Origin: Acanthacorydalis orientalis
Lineage: Eukaryota; Arthropoda; Insecta; Megaloptera; Corydalidae
Assembly (NCBI GenBank): GCA_034766995.1
Contig: CM068320.1
Span: 10,222,501 to 10,286,500 of the forward strand
DNA length: 64,000 bases
Direction of reading: 5' to 3'
Positions within the stretch are counted from its first letter, which is position 1; the number at the start of each line of letters is the position of its first letter. Under the pieces are notes generated by a model. That model did no database searches and had not been told where the DNA came from. It saw only the letters and a program-made list of their open reading frames with translations. Both the position numbers and the translations under genes were made by a program. Shown one piece after another: positions 37,248 to 50,099 of this stretch.

Positions 37248-37296
<49 letters not shown>
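37135..37296. repeat. (CATATATA)n minisatellite then (TA)n
   Basis: About 15 regular 8-bp CATATATA units followed by pure TA, into which the mariner at 37297 is inserted. The regular 8-bp period is unique in the window. Confidence 0.95.
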
Positions 37297-37297
<1 letters not shown>

Positions 37298-38218
37298 GAG
37301 GTCAGACAATTAAGTAATGCGACCGATTTTTTTTCTCGGCCTGTGGTAACACTGCGAACCTGTAACTCCGCCACCGTAATAGCAGATCCCTACTCTCTCG
37401 ATTGAGACCTTGACCACCCTCGTACGATCATTTCTTCGCCAGCTGTTTAGTGTTTTGTAACAACGCGCGAGTAGTGATGGTCACGAAAATGGAACAGAGA
37501 AATTTAGATAAGATTGTCTCGAGCAGGTTGAAAGTGATCCTACTCTTCTCGATCGAGTTATTACTGGTGATGAAAGTTGGTTCTTTCAATATGATCCCGA
37601 AACTAAACGACAAAGCCAACAGTGGCTGTCCCCTGGAGCACCAAGGCCAAAGAAGGCGAGAATGAGCAAGTCCAAAGTGAAAACCATGTTGATTTGCTTC
37701 TTCGACAGCAAAGGGGTGGTTCACAAAGAGTTCGTACCACCTGGACAAACCGTAAATCAAGTATTCTACCGCAATGTGCTCGAAAAATTACGAAAAAGGG
37801 TGCTCAGAGTGCGTCCAGAGATCGCGAAGACTTGGGTTCTGCATCACGACAATGCTCCCTGTCACAGTGCGTTCAGTGTCTCTCAGTTTTTGGCGTCTAA
37901 AGGCATAGCAACGTTACCACAACCGCCCTATTCACCGGACATGTCACCCTGCGACTTTTTGCTATTCCCCCATATGAAAAAATTCGTCAAAGGTCGACAT
38001 TTTGACTCCGTTGAAGATATCCAAGAATCTGTGACGAGGGTACTCGGAGAGGTCCCACAAGAAGTGTTCCAGAATTGTTACGAAAACTGGAAAACTCGCT
38101 GGAATAAGTGTATAGATGCGGGAGGGGACTACTTTGAAGGGGATCGCAGCGATGTACCTTAATTTTTAAATATACTCGATTTTTGAATTTTGTCGCATTA
38201 CTTAATTGTCTGACCTCG
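37297..38218 (+). mobile_element. Mariner with perfect 27-bp terminal repeats and an internal deletion
   Basis: This 922-bp element has identical 27-bp inverted ends at 37297-37323 and 38192-38218 (beginning CGAGGTCAGACAATTAAG) and TA on each side. It lies at the edge of a (TA)n/(CATATATA)n tract. The perfect ends suggest a young or recently mobile copy. It is shorter than the usual 1.25-1.3 kb because most of the DNA-binding half of the transposase is missing. Its sequence is a different mariner lineage from the copies at 22 kb and the Hsmar1-like copies. Confidence 0.95.
37512..38162 (+). pseudogene. Mariner transposase, catalytic domain only
   Basis: An open frame of 216 codons encodes the whole DD34D catalytic half: VITGDESWFFQYDPETKRQS, then VLHHDNAPCHS, then PPYSPDMSPCDFLLFPHMKK, with 34 residues between the second and third catalytic Asp, and the C-terminal CIDAGGDYFEGD. 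The usual N-terminal helix-turn-helix (about 130-150 residues) is gone. A remnant of the start (MEQRN, ATG near 37489) is joined out of frame to the EQVESDPTLLDRV segment, and a stop at 37509-37511 precedes the open frame. An internal ATG at 37662 exists but starts inside the catalytic fold. The copy cannot bind its own ends, though its ends remain a potential substrate for a full-length relative. Confidence 0.93.
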
Positions 38219-38239
38219 TATGTATATATATATATATAT

Positions 38240-38789
38240 AAATACATACATATATGTGTATATATAAACATATCATTAAAATGTTATTTCTTTTAATATC
38301 TTTATTTAACCAATGTTTAAAATGTTTATCAATCACAAAATTAATATCCAATTTAGAATATTTTTTTTTTATATTTAGTGTAAGAAATAGAATTTATGAA
38401 GTTAAATAGTACATAAAAGAAGCATTAAGTTTTCTTAGATCGTAAAAATAAAGTTATAACGCAAAAAAGTCATATTATAATTATGTCGCTTGATATAAAA
38501 AAAGACTAGTTAATAATCTTCAAGAACTATTAGTGGCATGTTATACCTTCATGAAGCAAAAGCAAATTTAAATTAGAGGGCCCCATGTACAATGTTGAAT
38601 TCAGGGATTTGGGTAGGATTCATATTGGTTTAACTGGAATGTATAAAAATATTACATATAACTGTATTATTATTTCAGTATTTAGTTCGAAAACATTTCT
38701 TTATTGTTTCTTTATATTAAAGAAATGTTTAATATAATTCAATTCAATATAAAGCAAGATGTATTAAAAAGAAATACATATTGTAATAC

Positions 38790-38839
<50 letters not shown>

Positions 38840-40847
38840 GTATATGTATGTATTAAACCTTTATAAGTAAAAAATAAATCAATATTATATATTCGTTCTT
38901 CCAATTTCACTAAATCTTTGTTATAATTCGTTTGCAGTGATGCGTAAAACGAAATGCAAATTTCTGTATTCTGTTGCAACGATTGATAAAAGAATATTAT
39001 ACCAAATGTGAGTTCTTTCTCAGAAATGTTATTAAAATGTGGAACAAGAATTATATATATATATATATATATTATTTGTTAAGTTATTCAAATTTCTATC
39101 CTGTTTTTTTTATAATTTCAATTTAAGCTCATGTTTATTATTATTTTTAACTTTTATTAATACATATTTAAAAACGTAGTTATTAACATCCAATCTGATA
39201 ATTGAATGTATTTATGGTTTCATTATTAGTGAGAATGTTTGAAGGTTATACAATCAATATTAAAATTAAATTCTACGTAGTCGTGTCGCCACTTTTTTCA
39301 TATTAAAAAAGTATGTATTTGATGTTATGAAATTTGTCGCGTATGCACACCATACATTTATAAATATTCCGGGACAAATAAATGAGAACGGAATTTTACC
39401 CTTTGGTAGAAATTTTATTAATTTAAACGATTAAAAGGTGTAAAAAGTAATTAATTTTTAGATGTATTTAAATGCATAAAATAGGTCCAAAATTGTAAAA
39501 AAAAATATTTTTCACAATATTGAAAAGGTTTAAAATAATTTATATTATTTATGAAAATTTTGGAACAAACATAAAAATGATGAATTTTCATATTGAATAG
39601 GCTCGAGTAATGATAATTTCTAATACTTTTTTATTCGGCAACTATGTTGATTTCGATTATTAATTATATACTTCTTGCGGCGAGATTAAGTTGTAACTAA
39701 AATTGAAATCGATTTATCTATTCTTTTGTACTTAATGACTGGTTCTGATGAAAATCGTTTTACACAATTTCATTAAGTATTGCGGACACAGCTTTTCCAC
39801 ACACATACACCCTAGTTATACTTACATTTCAATGTTGTTACAAAAGTGGATTAACTCTGGTTTTGTAAATGAATTAAATGAAATGTATATACAGTACATT
39901 GTAAATAAAAGTTCATTCATATTGTTTTCTTTGTTTAAAATCTCATATTGTCGATTAATGGGAAATCAATAGTACCAAACAATGAAATCTACATATTTGT
40001 CATCTCTTTGTATACATACACATTTTTATAAGTAAATGATTAAAAAAGTTTAGTCCTAACATTGAAAAGGACTATGAAATATAACTTAGTAAAATATTTT
40101 TCCTTTTCTTGCCAACATAATGTACACTGTCTGTTGCAATGTGATTTCCAGACCGAATTTGTGGCTTGTTACTGATTATTTGTTGAGAACCAGCTTTGAA
40201 GTTCATGATTAATATAAAAAAATCAATTTGGCGTTATGATAATCAATAAAAAAGTAATGCGTATTTTCTAGATTTCCCGCTAGGTCGGTATGCACTGTCG
40301 ATTTTTTTTAAAAAAATTAATGAATCTTTTTTATTAATCAATATTTTACACAGCTTGTTTTTAAATGATCTGAGAACATTAAAAAACTCTACCATAACAT
40401 TATTCTGTTCTTATATTCATATTATAAAAAGCAACTGTTAGGATACTATTATTGATGTTAAAGCTGCGAAAGTATACAGTTTTGAAGTTGAGTGACAAGA
40501 AAAATGGAAGAAGTGATAGAGAGTAATATATTTTTTCAACATTATTTTCACATGTATATGTGATTTATTTCTTTTTGTTGATAAATATGTTTTAAGTTAG
40601 TTGTTTTCAGTGTTGTATAGGAACAGATCATATTATATAAAAGTAATGTACATGTAGGAATAACTGAAGAATCGTTTACATTCTAAAATTAATAGAAAAG
40701 TTTACAAGACTTACAGTTTTATCTGAAACATATGAAATTAATTTCAAATTTATCTGATATAGGTATAAAAAAGGACATTTATAAACATATAAAGATACTC
40801 TGAGCCATACAATTTTCTTTTATTAATTTTTTGTCTAATGGTGTCAG
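38240..40847. other. AT-rich DNA, no gene recognised
   Basis: Two short TA runs; a 74-codon frame at 39748-39972 has no recognisable motif. Confidence 0.5.
38790..38838. repeat. (TA)n microsatellite
   Basis: Pure TA run. Confidence 0.95.
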
Positions 40848-41796
40848 CAGTGATGTTAAATCCATATATAAACAAGGGCCAACAAATTCAGTTTAAGAGC
40901 CTGCGGGCCGCAAATCAAAGTCACCAAAAAAAATTTAGATTTAAAAAGAGGTCTTTTATTTGCATTCGAAAATAATGGATTCAAATTTTATATTTATTTA
41001 TTCTTTAAAGAATTTATAAAAATTTGAAAAAATAGATTATTTTTAGGTATTATTATCAAATGTTACAATAAAATTTTAAATCAAAGAAATTAAAAAAAAT
41101 ACTATTTTTTACTAGAAACTTGGGATCTTTTTGCAGAAACTATTTTATCAATATCGGGTGTAATTTTTGTGATAATGATATTTTTACTACAGATGTTAAA
41201 TGTTCATTTGTCAATCTTGACCTGTGTGAAGTGTTGTTAGTCTTTAAAAGGGAAAATAATTGTTCACATAAGTATGTACTACCCAACATTGCGAAGATGA
41301 TTTCAGCAAACATACGCATTACAATAAAATGTTTTGGAAAGTACAAATAAAAAACTGGAATATCACCTTCATTATACTTTTCTATCAGCATCGTGTTGCA
41401 CTGAATTCCAATCAATTCCATTTGGATGTTACTTGTTGCTTCTTCGGTGTTAAAAGAAAACTGATCAGTAACTAGTAAAAAAATCTTTTCACTTGCCTTT
41501 AATCCATCAAATCGGTTTTCAAATTCAAATAATAATTAAAGAATATTTGAAGCATATTTGCTAAAATTCTTAATAATTTTTGCAAGTAGGAAAATGAATT
41601 AAATCGGAATTGATCATAAACGGTGTTCTTTAAAATATACTTCTATAATTTTCAATGTTTTAAAAATGTATTTTATATTTTTTTGAATTCTATTTTATTA
41701 TTTTAATAAAATCAACTTCAAACTTTGGGTCGCAGGCCGCATTATAGAGTCTTGCGGGTCGTAAGCGGCCCAAGGTCCGCGTGATTGACATCACTA
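40848..41796 (-). mobile_element. hAT-family element, decayed
   Basis: CAGTGATGTTAAATCC at 40848 and its inverse partner GGTCCGCGTGATTGACATCA near 41775-41794 form imperfect hAT-type ends (CAGTGATGTxAA...). Both lead into GC-rich CGGGCCGC and GCGGGTCG stretches typical of Charlie-like hAT ends. No clear 8-bp target duplication was found. The transposase C-terminus is on the minus strand. Confidence 0.78.
41140..41421 (-). pseudogene. hAT transposase dimerisation domain
   Basis: A 93-codon frame reads PVFYLYFPKHFIVMRMFAEI, then MLGSTYLCEQLFSLLKTNNT and HRSRLTNEHLTSVVKISLS. This is the hAT C-terminal dimerisation domain, with the signature GSTYxCEQLFS and RSRLTxEHL. The catalytic RNase H-like part upstream (about 41421-41700) is too decayed to follow. 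Confidence 0.83.
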
Positions 41797-42574
41797 TTAT
41801 ACAGTACGAGTATAAGATAATTGGTTTTATACACCTGTTTATGTAAAACTTCTCGTCTCTGTTTATTGTATGCGAGTATCCGTTTTACTACGCAACTATG
41901 TAGCAATGAATGCTGTGTAATTGTACAATGTAAAAACTACTTGATGTTGATATCCGTTGCAATAGGTAAATGTAGTGCACAACATTTAATCAGAGTGAAA
42001 AATAGAAATAAGAAACTACAAATATATTATTACTGTAAACTATTACCAAATATCATATACTATTTTATAGTCTAGTGTATAATAATCTTGCAAATCATCA
42101 TTAATTTTACCTTCTATATTATTCAGCATCGTATTTTTATAACGGTAAATAAGGCCATAAATTATATATTCCTTTAACAGTATTTAAACAGTCAATATGC
42201 AACAAACAGATCAGAACTTGAGGCTAGAAAAACTGGTACATATTACATTGTTTAATTACTAATCGTTGTACCATCTGCTGATGAGCAGTTGTGTTATATA
42301 CTAGCAAGTATTGAAAACTGATAAATATAATATCGGTTCATAGCATTGCTACTCGTCGTTGTTGTACACTGATAGATGACAGCTCTACGGTATAAAATTA
42401 AAAAAATCTGTTAACATTTACGAATAAAAATATTTCCACAGAAATATAAATTTAGTAACATTTTTTATTTTCTTTATTTGGAGTATTGAATAACAATTTA
42501 TCGTAATATTTAATTTAATAATTAGTACAGTTTTTGAAATATAAGTTCCAGGCAGAGAACAATAGATTTATGGA

Positions 42575-42580
<6 letters not shown>

Positions 42581-42625
<45 letters not shown>
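42581..42625. repeat. (TA)n microsatellite
   Basis: Pure TA run next to the pogo-type MITE. Confidence 0.95.
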
Positions 42626-42628
<3 letters not shown>

Positions 42629-42635
42629 CACAATA

Positions 42636-42801
42636 CAGTACCGCGTTATCCTATAGGCGAAAATGGCAATTGCTTGGAGCTCCCATTAACAGGAGGGCAC
42701 CAAACCAATCTTTTATAAACTCATTACTGTAGTACAATACTGTACATGGGGTGCCCTAATTCAAATTTGCCTCGCCCCCATGAAGCTATAACGCGACACT
42801 G
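42636..42801. mobile_element. Small pogo-type MITE
   Basis: CAGTACCGCGTTATCCTATA at 42636 faces AAGCTATAACGCGACACTG at 42783-42801: inverted ends of the CAGT..CGCGTTAT form over 166 bp. The left end follows TA; the right flank has lost TA. It lies beside the (TA)n tract at 42581-42625. Confidence 0.7.
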
Positions 42802-43243
42802 ACAGAATATATGTTAGTTATTAAAGAAAATAAAATACTTTTTCGAACTACATTAATGAAAGTCGGCTTTGTTTACATAAACTACGAATAAGAATTACAT
42901 CGGTAAAAAAATTAAAATGAATTGTGAAATCATTCAAAAATTGTTGTCAAGCAGTAATCAAAAGTAAACGTGAGAACTCCCCACATTAAAAAACTTGAAA
43001 CTTTCATTTTGATCGCATTTTTATTCCTTTATTTAATGACCCCAATGATCTGTTTTTGTAATAATTTTAGAAGTTGATTTTTCTTGATTTTTTTCAAAAA
43101 ATTCAAGATCGATTTTCAAAATTCTGAATTTTTTCCTCTACTTAGATGCTTTTACATAAAATAGTTTCATTATCCACGCAATTTATTTGATAAATCACGT
43201 TTAAATTAGACTTTTTAAAATTGCCCGTTTTTATCACGGTGGT

Positions 43244-43270
43244 GTATATATACATACATATACACATATG

Positions 43271-43324
<54 letters not shown>

Positions 43325-43347
43325 CATTTATATATATACATATACTA
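43244..43347. repeat. Interrupted (TA)n array
   Basis: TA runs with CATA and CACATA units. Confidence 0.95.
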
Positions 43348-43374
43348 CTGATGGTTAAAATTACAATAGTCCAA

Positions 43375-43500
43375 ATTTATACTTGTACTCTTGTTGCTGT
43401 GGTGTTCTGGTAGTCTGGGCTCTGGCCTATCATTTTAGGAAGTATCTGCTATAATTAGTTTCGGTTCTCGAGTAATCTTCATGTCGTTTATCCATATGTT
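43375..43500. other. GC-elevated island of unknown nature
   Basis: The stretch TTGTTGCTGTGGTGTTCTGG and TAGTCTGGGCTCTGGCCTAT is clearly richer in G and C than its surroundings. A plus-strand frame gives a hydrophobic run (CCCGVLVVWALAYHF); a minus-strand frame gives MDKRHEDYSRTETNYSRYFL. Neither extends far. It may be a piece of a dispersed repeat or a short exon. Confidence 0.3.
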
Positions 43501-44625
43501 ATCAGTATTTATATATTGATAGTATGTATACATACTTATATATACCTCATACTTATAAATACCTCAAGAGATTTAATTTATTATAGTTGATAATTAACTT
43601 AATAATTCATCAGTACCAAGAAGAGACCATCAAAGTAATGACGTTGCTAATATTATTTTCATCTATTAAAGATAATCTTTTCAATTAATACTTTCTTCTG
43701 TTTGCATTCTTTTACAGTGCGCTTAAGAGAGTTTAGTTAGAATATTCAAACAATGATTATTAAACACGTTACTCACCGAATATTCGAAGAGTGCAAAATT
43801 TAATCAATACGAAATAGTATTCGTATTTTTTAATTGAACAAACACTATTATAAATAATAAAATAAGTATATTACTAATATATTTGTTTTTAAAATTATAT
43901 TTTTCTTGACGAAATATGGTGTATTCTAGAGTAGGATTAAATATTTCTATACATCTATTATGAAACTGACGTAATAATAGTCATTTATTGTAACTTTTTT
44001 TTGTTCAGTTTTTTTCATCGAATTACTGAATTTATAATAATTTCAGGAATAGATAATATTTATTTTATGCAAATTATAATTGAAATTATTAAAAACATGT
44101 AAGTTTACCCTTTTTGAAACATTAAAAAAATAAATACTATATTTCAGATTTCATAAAAATACAATTGAAAATTGTTTTAATAAAAAAATATTTCTATAAA
44201 AACACTGCGCTGTTTCATAGAAAATACATTCAGCGATTTTCATTATATTTTTATGGAAGGTTTTCAAAAATAAATTAATACCTCAAAAACCGTTAACTTG
44301 TTCTACTAAAATAATTATTATTTATTTTCATTGCTTATATGCATTTCTATGACAATCAAAATAAACTAATAATAGAACAATATGACAGTTCTTTTTTATT
44401 ATTATGACAGATCAATTATTGTATACAAAAAATAAATTTTCAACTGACAAACAAAGTTAGAAGTACTTGAATATAAAAAATAAGTTTTCTCAAAAGACCA
44501 TAACATTTTATGTTCGAATTGTAAATAAAGGTCACAAGTAAAATGTTTGTTTCATTAAAGCTGAAAAGGTTTTATGTACTTTTTAATGATGTTATTAAGT
44601 TTTAGTTTTGGAATTATTATGACCA

Positions 44626-44699
44626 TAGACATATATCTATATTTATATATATATATATGTATATGTATATTAATATATATATATATATATACATATGTA

Positions 44700-44755
<56 letters not shown>

Positions 44756-44779
44756 TACATATATATATATATATATATA

Positions 44780-44826
<47 letters not shown>
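44626..44826. repeat. (TA)n array with TTAATA interruptions
   Basis: Four TA runs separated by TATTAATATA units, about 200 bp. Confidence 0.95.
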
Positions 44827-45726
44827 GCTTATATCTAATATCGAAATTATTATAATTTCTAACACTGATTAAATTAATTTTCTTTTTCTACACACCACAC
44901 ATTATCTTTTTTCATTCAAATATTGCTTAATTAATTACTCATAAATATGATAATGGTTTACGAGAATTTCAGATAAACTGCCATCAAATTCATTCTGCTA
45001 AGGTACAGAATAATATGTACTTTAGCGCTCTGAGACAGATTTTTTCCAACAAAACTTTAAAAATAGTAACTCTGGAGTATGTGGGAAGTGAAATTTAGTT
45101 CTTGGAAATAAGTATAACTGTTAGATCAAAATGAAGACAATGTTTTTATACGTTTAACAAAATGGTAGAATATAAAAAAAATAGTTAAAAATCTATTTAA
45201 ACTAAAAGCAGTGATTAATATTGGTTATTAATATCTATAAAGAACTTAACGTTAATGAATTCAAAGTTAAAGAAGTCTGAAAAACATTGTAATTTTCTTT
45301 ACTCAATAAACAACTTATAGTATTTTTGTCACTTTAACATTGTCATCTTATGGGTTTATGCAATGTAATCAAAAGAAAGAAAGTTTGAAAAGCTGTAATG
45401 TTTGATTTTTACAATAATCTAAGTAAATATACATTTTCATTTTAATGAGAAACTATGGTTGGAGTTTCAAATGTTCTAAATTTTAAGGAAATAGGTAGGA
45501 TAAACTGAATTATTTTAAATAACCATTTTTTTTAGATTTGATGGCTATACAGAAAAAATTTTTTTATAAAAATGTGTGTTACAAAAAAATTAATAAAATC
45601 GTTTTATATAGATTAACTTTTAACATGTTAAAAAACAATAGAATTGAAAAAATGTTAAAATGATGAAATTTTGTTACAAAATATTTTTTCCAAAAATGCC
45701 AACATTACATGGATAATAATAATGCC

Positions 45727-45729
<3 letters not shown>

Positions 45730-45792
<63 letters not shown>
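45730..45792. repeat. (TA)n microsatellite
   Basis: Pure TA run of about 63 bp. Confidence 0.95.
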
Positions 45793-45794
<2 letters not shown>

Positions 45795-46440
45795 AATAAT
45801 CTGTATAGTAACATGGTAATACATTAAACTATTTTGAAATAAAAAATATAACTATTTAAAGAGTAGAAATACAGTGTAATAGAAATATATAACTAAATTA
45901 ATTTCAACAAATTAGAAATGTTATTTTGAATATCATGAACACATTCATTTTGAATAGACATATATGAATAAAATAATGAAAATTTTGACGTACACCTACG
46001 TTGCATCAATCGCTTGCCAATATCTAACGAAATGACGGATTCATATAAAACAGAATAATTAAACAATCAACCGAACTAATTTTATAAAAATCACTACAAA
46101 ACAAAAAAAAATATAACTTTTAGAAGGCATATTTTTTTAAATGAATATGTGATTTATATAAACCAGTTATTCTATACATACAAGATTTACAAAAACATTT
46201 TTTAATAAATTGTTGATTTTAAATTTCTTTGTAATGTATTTGGAAATACCAATGTTCTCTTTAATCTTATTTGATTCATTTAATCAGTTAGAAGAAAATT
46301 ATCAATGGATAACAGGATTAATACAATGTGTAAAATAAACTTTTTGTTAATAAAAAATTGTTTCATTTCATTTTTGCTTAAGTAATACATTTTTTTTGTA
46401 AATAGTAAATGTAAAATAAAATAATAATGACGTGAAAAAC

Positions 46441-46442
<2 letters not shown>

Positions 46443-46507
<65 letters not shown>

Positions 46508-46508
46508 A
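46443..46508. repeat. (TA)n microsatellite
   Basis: Pure TA run. Confidence 0.95.
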
Positions 46509-46635
46509 ATGTAAAAATGAAAAAAATCCAAAAAATTCCTTTTTCTTTGATATCATTCCCTTTGATACTGGATATTTTTGATTAATAACAAAAACTGATT
46601 TATTTTATAAATACTTATTTTAATTTTTACAACTA

Positions 46636-46637
<2 letters not shown>

Positions 46638-46682
<45 letters not shown>
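46638..46682. repeat. (TA)n microsatellite
   Basis: Pure TA run. Confidence 0.95.
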
Positions 46683-46684
<2 letters not shown>

Positions 46685-46965
46685 CTGTTTTGTAGATTAT
46701 GAAATATTTTTTTCTTCATTAATTTTGATATTTTCAAATAAAAATTTTACCATTCGCTAAGGAAATCAAATTAATAAATATTTTTTTTATTAACTTGAAT
46801 AAAGTTGTATTTATACCCTTTTGAGGAAAGCATCGAAATTTTCTTTTAGCTTTCTGTACGGTATTAATTAATTATATTATTTATTTTTTAATAACTGAAG
46901 ATGAAAAGAAACTAGTACATGAATTTAAATTGTTTATTATCTATTTTAGATATAAGAAGAAAAGT

Positions 46966-46997
<32 letters not shown>

Positions 46998-47265
46998 GTG
47001 AGTGTGTGTGTATGTTTTTATGTATATACGTATTCTTTGACCGTAATTGTTAAGTTTATTCTTTGATTGTACCAAGTATTATAAAAATATTTTATATAAA
47101 TTCGACTATTGAATTTGAAATTTGTCTGAATATTTTTAGAAAGTAATAAGGCAATATTTTTAACACATGTATTGAATTTTATTTTCTTGATTTATATTTA
47201 TGAAACATGTTATTTATTAACAGAGTAATTAAGAATATTTTTAAAAATCTAATATGTAATTTTAT

Positions 47266-47395
47266 ATATATACAACGGGGCTTTGCCTCCAGTTCGCTGC
47301 ACTCACCAACCCTCGGTCTCTCTGCACTCACCCATTTGTCAATTACAAGCATGCATATGTAACCGAATGAAACAATATTCGAGTGTCCGAAACCT
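47266..47395. repeat. (TA)n-bounded GC-rich dispersed repeat, copy 2
   Basis: ACAACGGGGCTTTGCCTCCA, GTTCGCTGCACTCACC and AACCGAATGAAACAATATTC correspond to the copy at 35419. This copy has an extra internal CACTC segment, suggesting a small tandem duplication. Confidence 0.75.
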
Positions 47396-47424
47396 CGTTC
47401 CAAATAAATAAGTTGACGTCATGG

Positions 47425-47427
<3 letters not shown>

Positions 47428-47515
<88 letters not shown>
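47428..47515. repeat. (TA)n microsatellite
   Basis: Pure TA of about 87 bp, right neighbour of GC-rich repeat copy 2. Confidence 0.95.
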
Positions 47516-47517
<2 letters not shown>

Positions 47518-47589
47518 AGTACGTCTCCATTCTGGTAGATTAATTTTTGCAACGTGTTATTTTATAAAGTACTTTGTCAATAAGTTTTG

Positions 47590-47593
<4 letters not shown>

Positions 47594-47650
<57 letters not shown>
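47594..47650. repeat. (TA)n microsatellite
   Basis: Pure TA run. Confidence 0.95.
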
Positions 47651-47651
<1 letters not shown>

Positions 47652-48005
47652 CACACTAATAATGGAAGACATCAGAACACTATAAAATTACCTATTTTTT
47701 TTTTAAATATAAATTCTATATTTAAAGGATAACGTTTTCTTTCCTTCGATACATAGATATATATGATATTGCATTCACATGAATGCATACTTTTGGCTCA
47801 TTCCTACCAGATGAACGATTTATGAAATTAGTTGAAAATTTTCTTATAATATGAATGTAATGTTGTAGAATAAGGTAAATTGAAACAACTTACAACAGAA
47901 TTATAACTAATATATGAATAATATATTCTTAAATAGATAGTCAATTCAGAAACTTCTAGAAATTTGAAATTGAAAAATTTATCAAGCTGATTAACCACAG
48001 CAATC

Positions 48006-48006
<1 letters not shown>

Positions 48007-48072
<66 letters not shown>
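48007..48072. repeat. (TA)n microsatellite
   Basis: Pure TA run. Confidence 0.95.
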
Positions 48073-48074
<2 letters not shown>

Positions 48075-48179
48075 ATTAGCTAAACGAATGATATAAGATT
48101 TGACTAGATTGTTTTATATATGTTTTATATATTATGATTAATTCAATACTTTTTGTTGCAAGGATAAATTAAAATATAG

Positions 48180-48212
<33 letters not shown>

Positions 48213-48608
48213 GTAACTATTAAGAAATAAATATGTTTAAACTCAATATTGGTTTATTTCACGTTCAATGTTTATAATAAATCAAATGTTCTCATAAATC
48301 ATTTTTTTTAATAAAATCAAATACGAGTATCAAAATATATATGTCTTCGTTTTATTTGAATATCGTTCAATTTAAGTTTAAATACATGACAGTATATAAA
48401 AGTTATTTTCCAGAAATATCGTCAATAGATGGTGTATTTGAAATAGACTATTTTTAATATTGTTTTACTTATTTTTTATAAGGATGACAGTAATAAGAAC
48501 TCGTGTGGATTTTATGTTTATAACTGGGAGCTTTGATGTTTGATAAATATAATTCGCTTATAATAGAAATTCAGTATATGTGGATGTCGATATGTAATTT
48601 CAATATTT

Positions 48609-48611
<3 letters not shown>

Positions 48612-48649
<38 letters not shown>

Positions 48650-48764
48650 TATATATGACAACCATAATTGAAGAACGATTTTAAATTGTTTTATAAATTT
48701 TCCCGTACTTACATATGTAGTGTATATTTTATTCAATACTACAGTACAGGGGTATTACGAGGTT

Positions 48765-48800
<36 letters not shown>
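48612..48800. repeat. Two (TA)n tracts with a spacer
   Basis: TA at 48612-48657 and 48769-48800, the second followed by poly(T). Confidence 0.9.
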
Positions 48801-48809
<9 letters not shown>

Positions 48810-48967
48810 TATACATGTGTGTGTGTAATATACGACTTGTATACTTTTACCAAATATTAAATGTTGTAGTATTAGGTATTTGATTTGACGCAATTATCTA
48901 GTTTTGTTCTTCGATTTCTCTCATTTATTGCTTATTGTACACTATATGTACTGACGTCTTTAGCAAT

Positions 48968-49024
48968 GTGTATATATATATATATATATATATACGTATA
49001 TATATATATATATATACATATATT

Positions 49025-49056
<32 letters not shown>

Positions 49057-49142
49057 CATATATTTATATATATATATATATATATACATATATTTATATA
49101 TATATATATATATATTTATATATCTATATATATAAATATAAG
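48968..49142. repeat. Interrupted (TA)n array
   Basis: TA runs with CATATATTTATA units over 175 bp, directly left of the hairpin at 49161. Confidence 0.95.
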
Positions 49143-49160
49143 GTGATTTAATTTGGACTG

Positions 49161-49242
49161 CCACATGAAAATATTGAAAAAACGTAATAATTGAAAAAAT
49201 CATATTATTTTTTAATTCTGCGTTTTTTAATACTTTCATGTG
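49161..49242. repeat. Imperfect hairpin (inverted repeat)
   Basis: CCACATGAAAATATTGAAAA at 49161 pairs with TTTTAATACTTTCATGTGG at 49224-49242. The arms are about 40 bases with a two-base loop and a handful of mismatches. It could be a tiny MITE remnant or a fold-back transcript. Flanked on both sides by (TA)n tracts. Confidence 0.75.
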
Positions 49243-49253
49243 GAAGCCTTAAG

Positions 49254-49257
<4 letters not shown>

Positions 49258-49324
<67 letters not shown>
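49258..49324. repeat. (CA)n(TA)n compound microsatellite
   Basis: CA then TA, directly right of the hairpin at 49161. Confidence 0.95.
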
Positions 49325-50037
49325 GCAAACAAATGTTAAACATTGCTAGTTTTACGTTCAGTTCATGATTTGAACGTATTTATAAGTACAAGCATTCAGC
49401 CCGTGTGAGAAAATTAAAATATTTTCATACTACAAACATAAATGGAAGTTGCACAGATTTTATTTCAATTGGGAGAAGTTAAAATAAAGATAATTAAGAG
49501 CGATATACACTACTTGCTCATATAACTTATTCGTACGGAATTGCTATTCTATTGTAGGAATGTTTTATAGACGTACGTATATAACTGTTATTCTAAAAAC
49601 GGTCTAAATGAATTACTCTAATACCAATTTTGTATTAATGAATGTTTTAATTTAATATTCAAACATTCCGATTTTATTGTATTTAAACTGTTTAAATTAG
49701 TCATACTTTTACACATACTTAATGTATTTCTACGGAAAATAAGTAAACTGGAATATAAACATTTGAATGGACGTTTAATACAAATAAAGTTTTTGCATTC
49801 ATAATGTCATTAGCTAAGAGATAATAATATATACCGTATATTTCTATTTATAACTGAGCATAAATCTACGACGATTCCATCTAGTACATTTGTCTGAGTA
49901 CTTTGACAAAATGAAATAACTATTAAGCGTAAATGTTGGAACAAGTTGTATTTTGTCTAGTATGAAATTTAAACTCAGTCACAGCTCACGGTAGAAACGG
50001 TTATTATGGAAAATGCACTCTATGTTGAGGTTAAAAT

Positions 50038-50038
50038 G

Positions 50039-50098
<60 letters not shown>
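50038..50098. repeat. (TA)n microsatellite in the intron after the PDE4 exon
   Basis: TA run about 250 bp downstream (in gene sense) of the exon donor. Confidence 0.95.

Positions 50099-50099
<1 letters not shown>

Noticed and set aside
37147..37262. Regular repeat array considered as CRISPR
   Set aside because: There are no spacers; the 8-bp unit is contiguous and the genome is eukaryotic.
37066..37405. Long frames over the 8-bp array
   Set aside because: Periodic [12 protein letters not shown] artefacts of the CATATATA repeat.
41821..42075. 84-codon ORF after the hAT element
   Set aside because: No recognisable domain and no similarity to hAT proteins.
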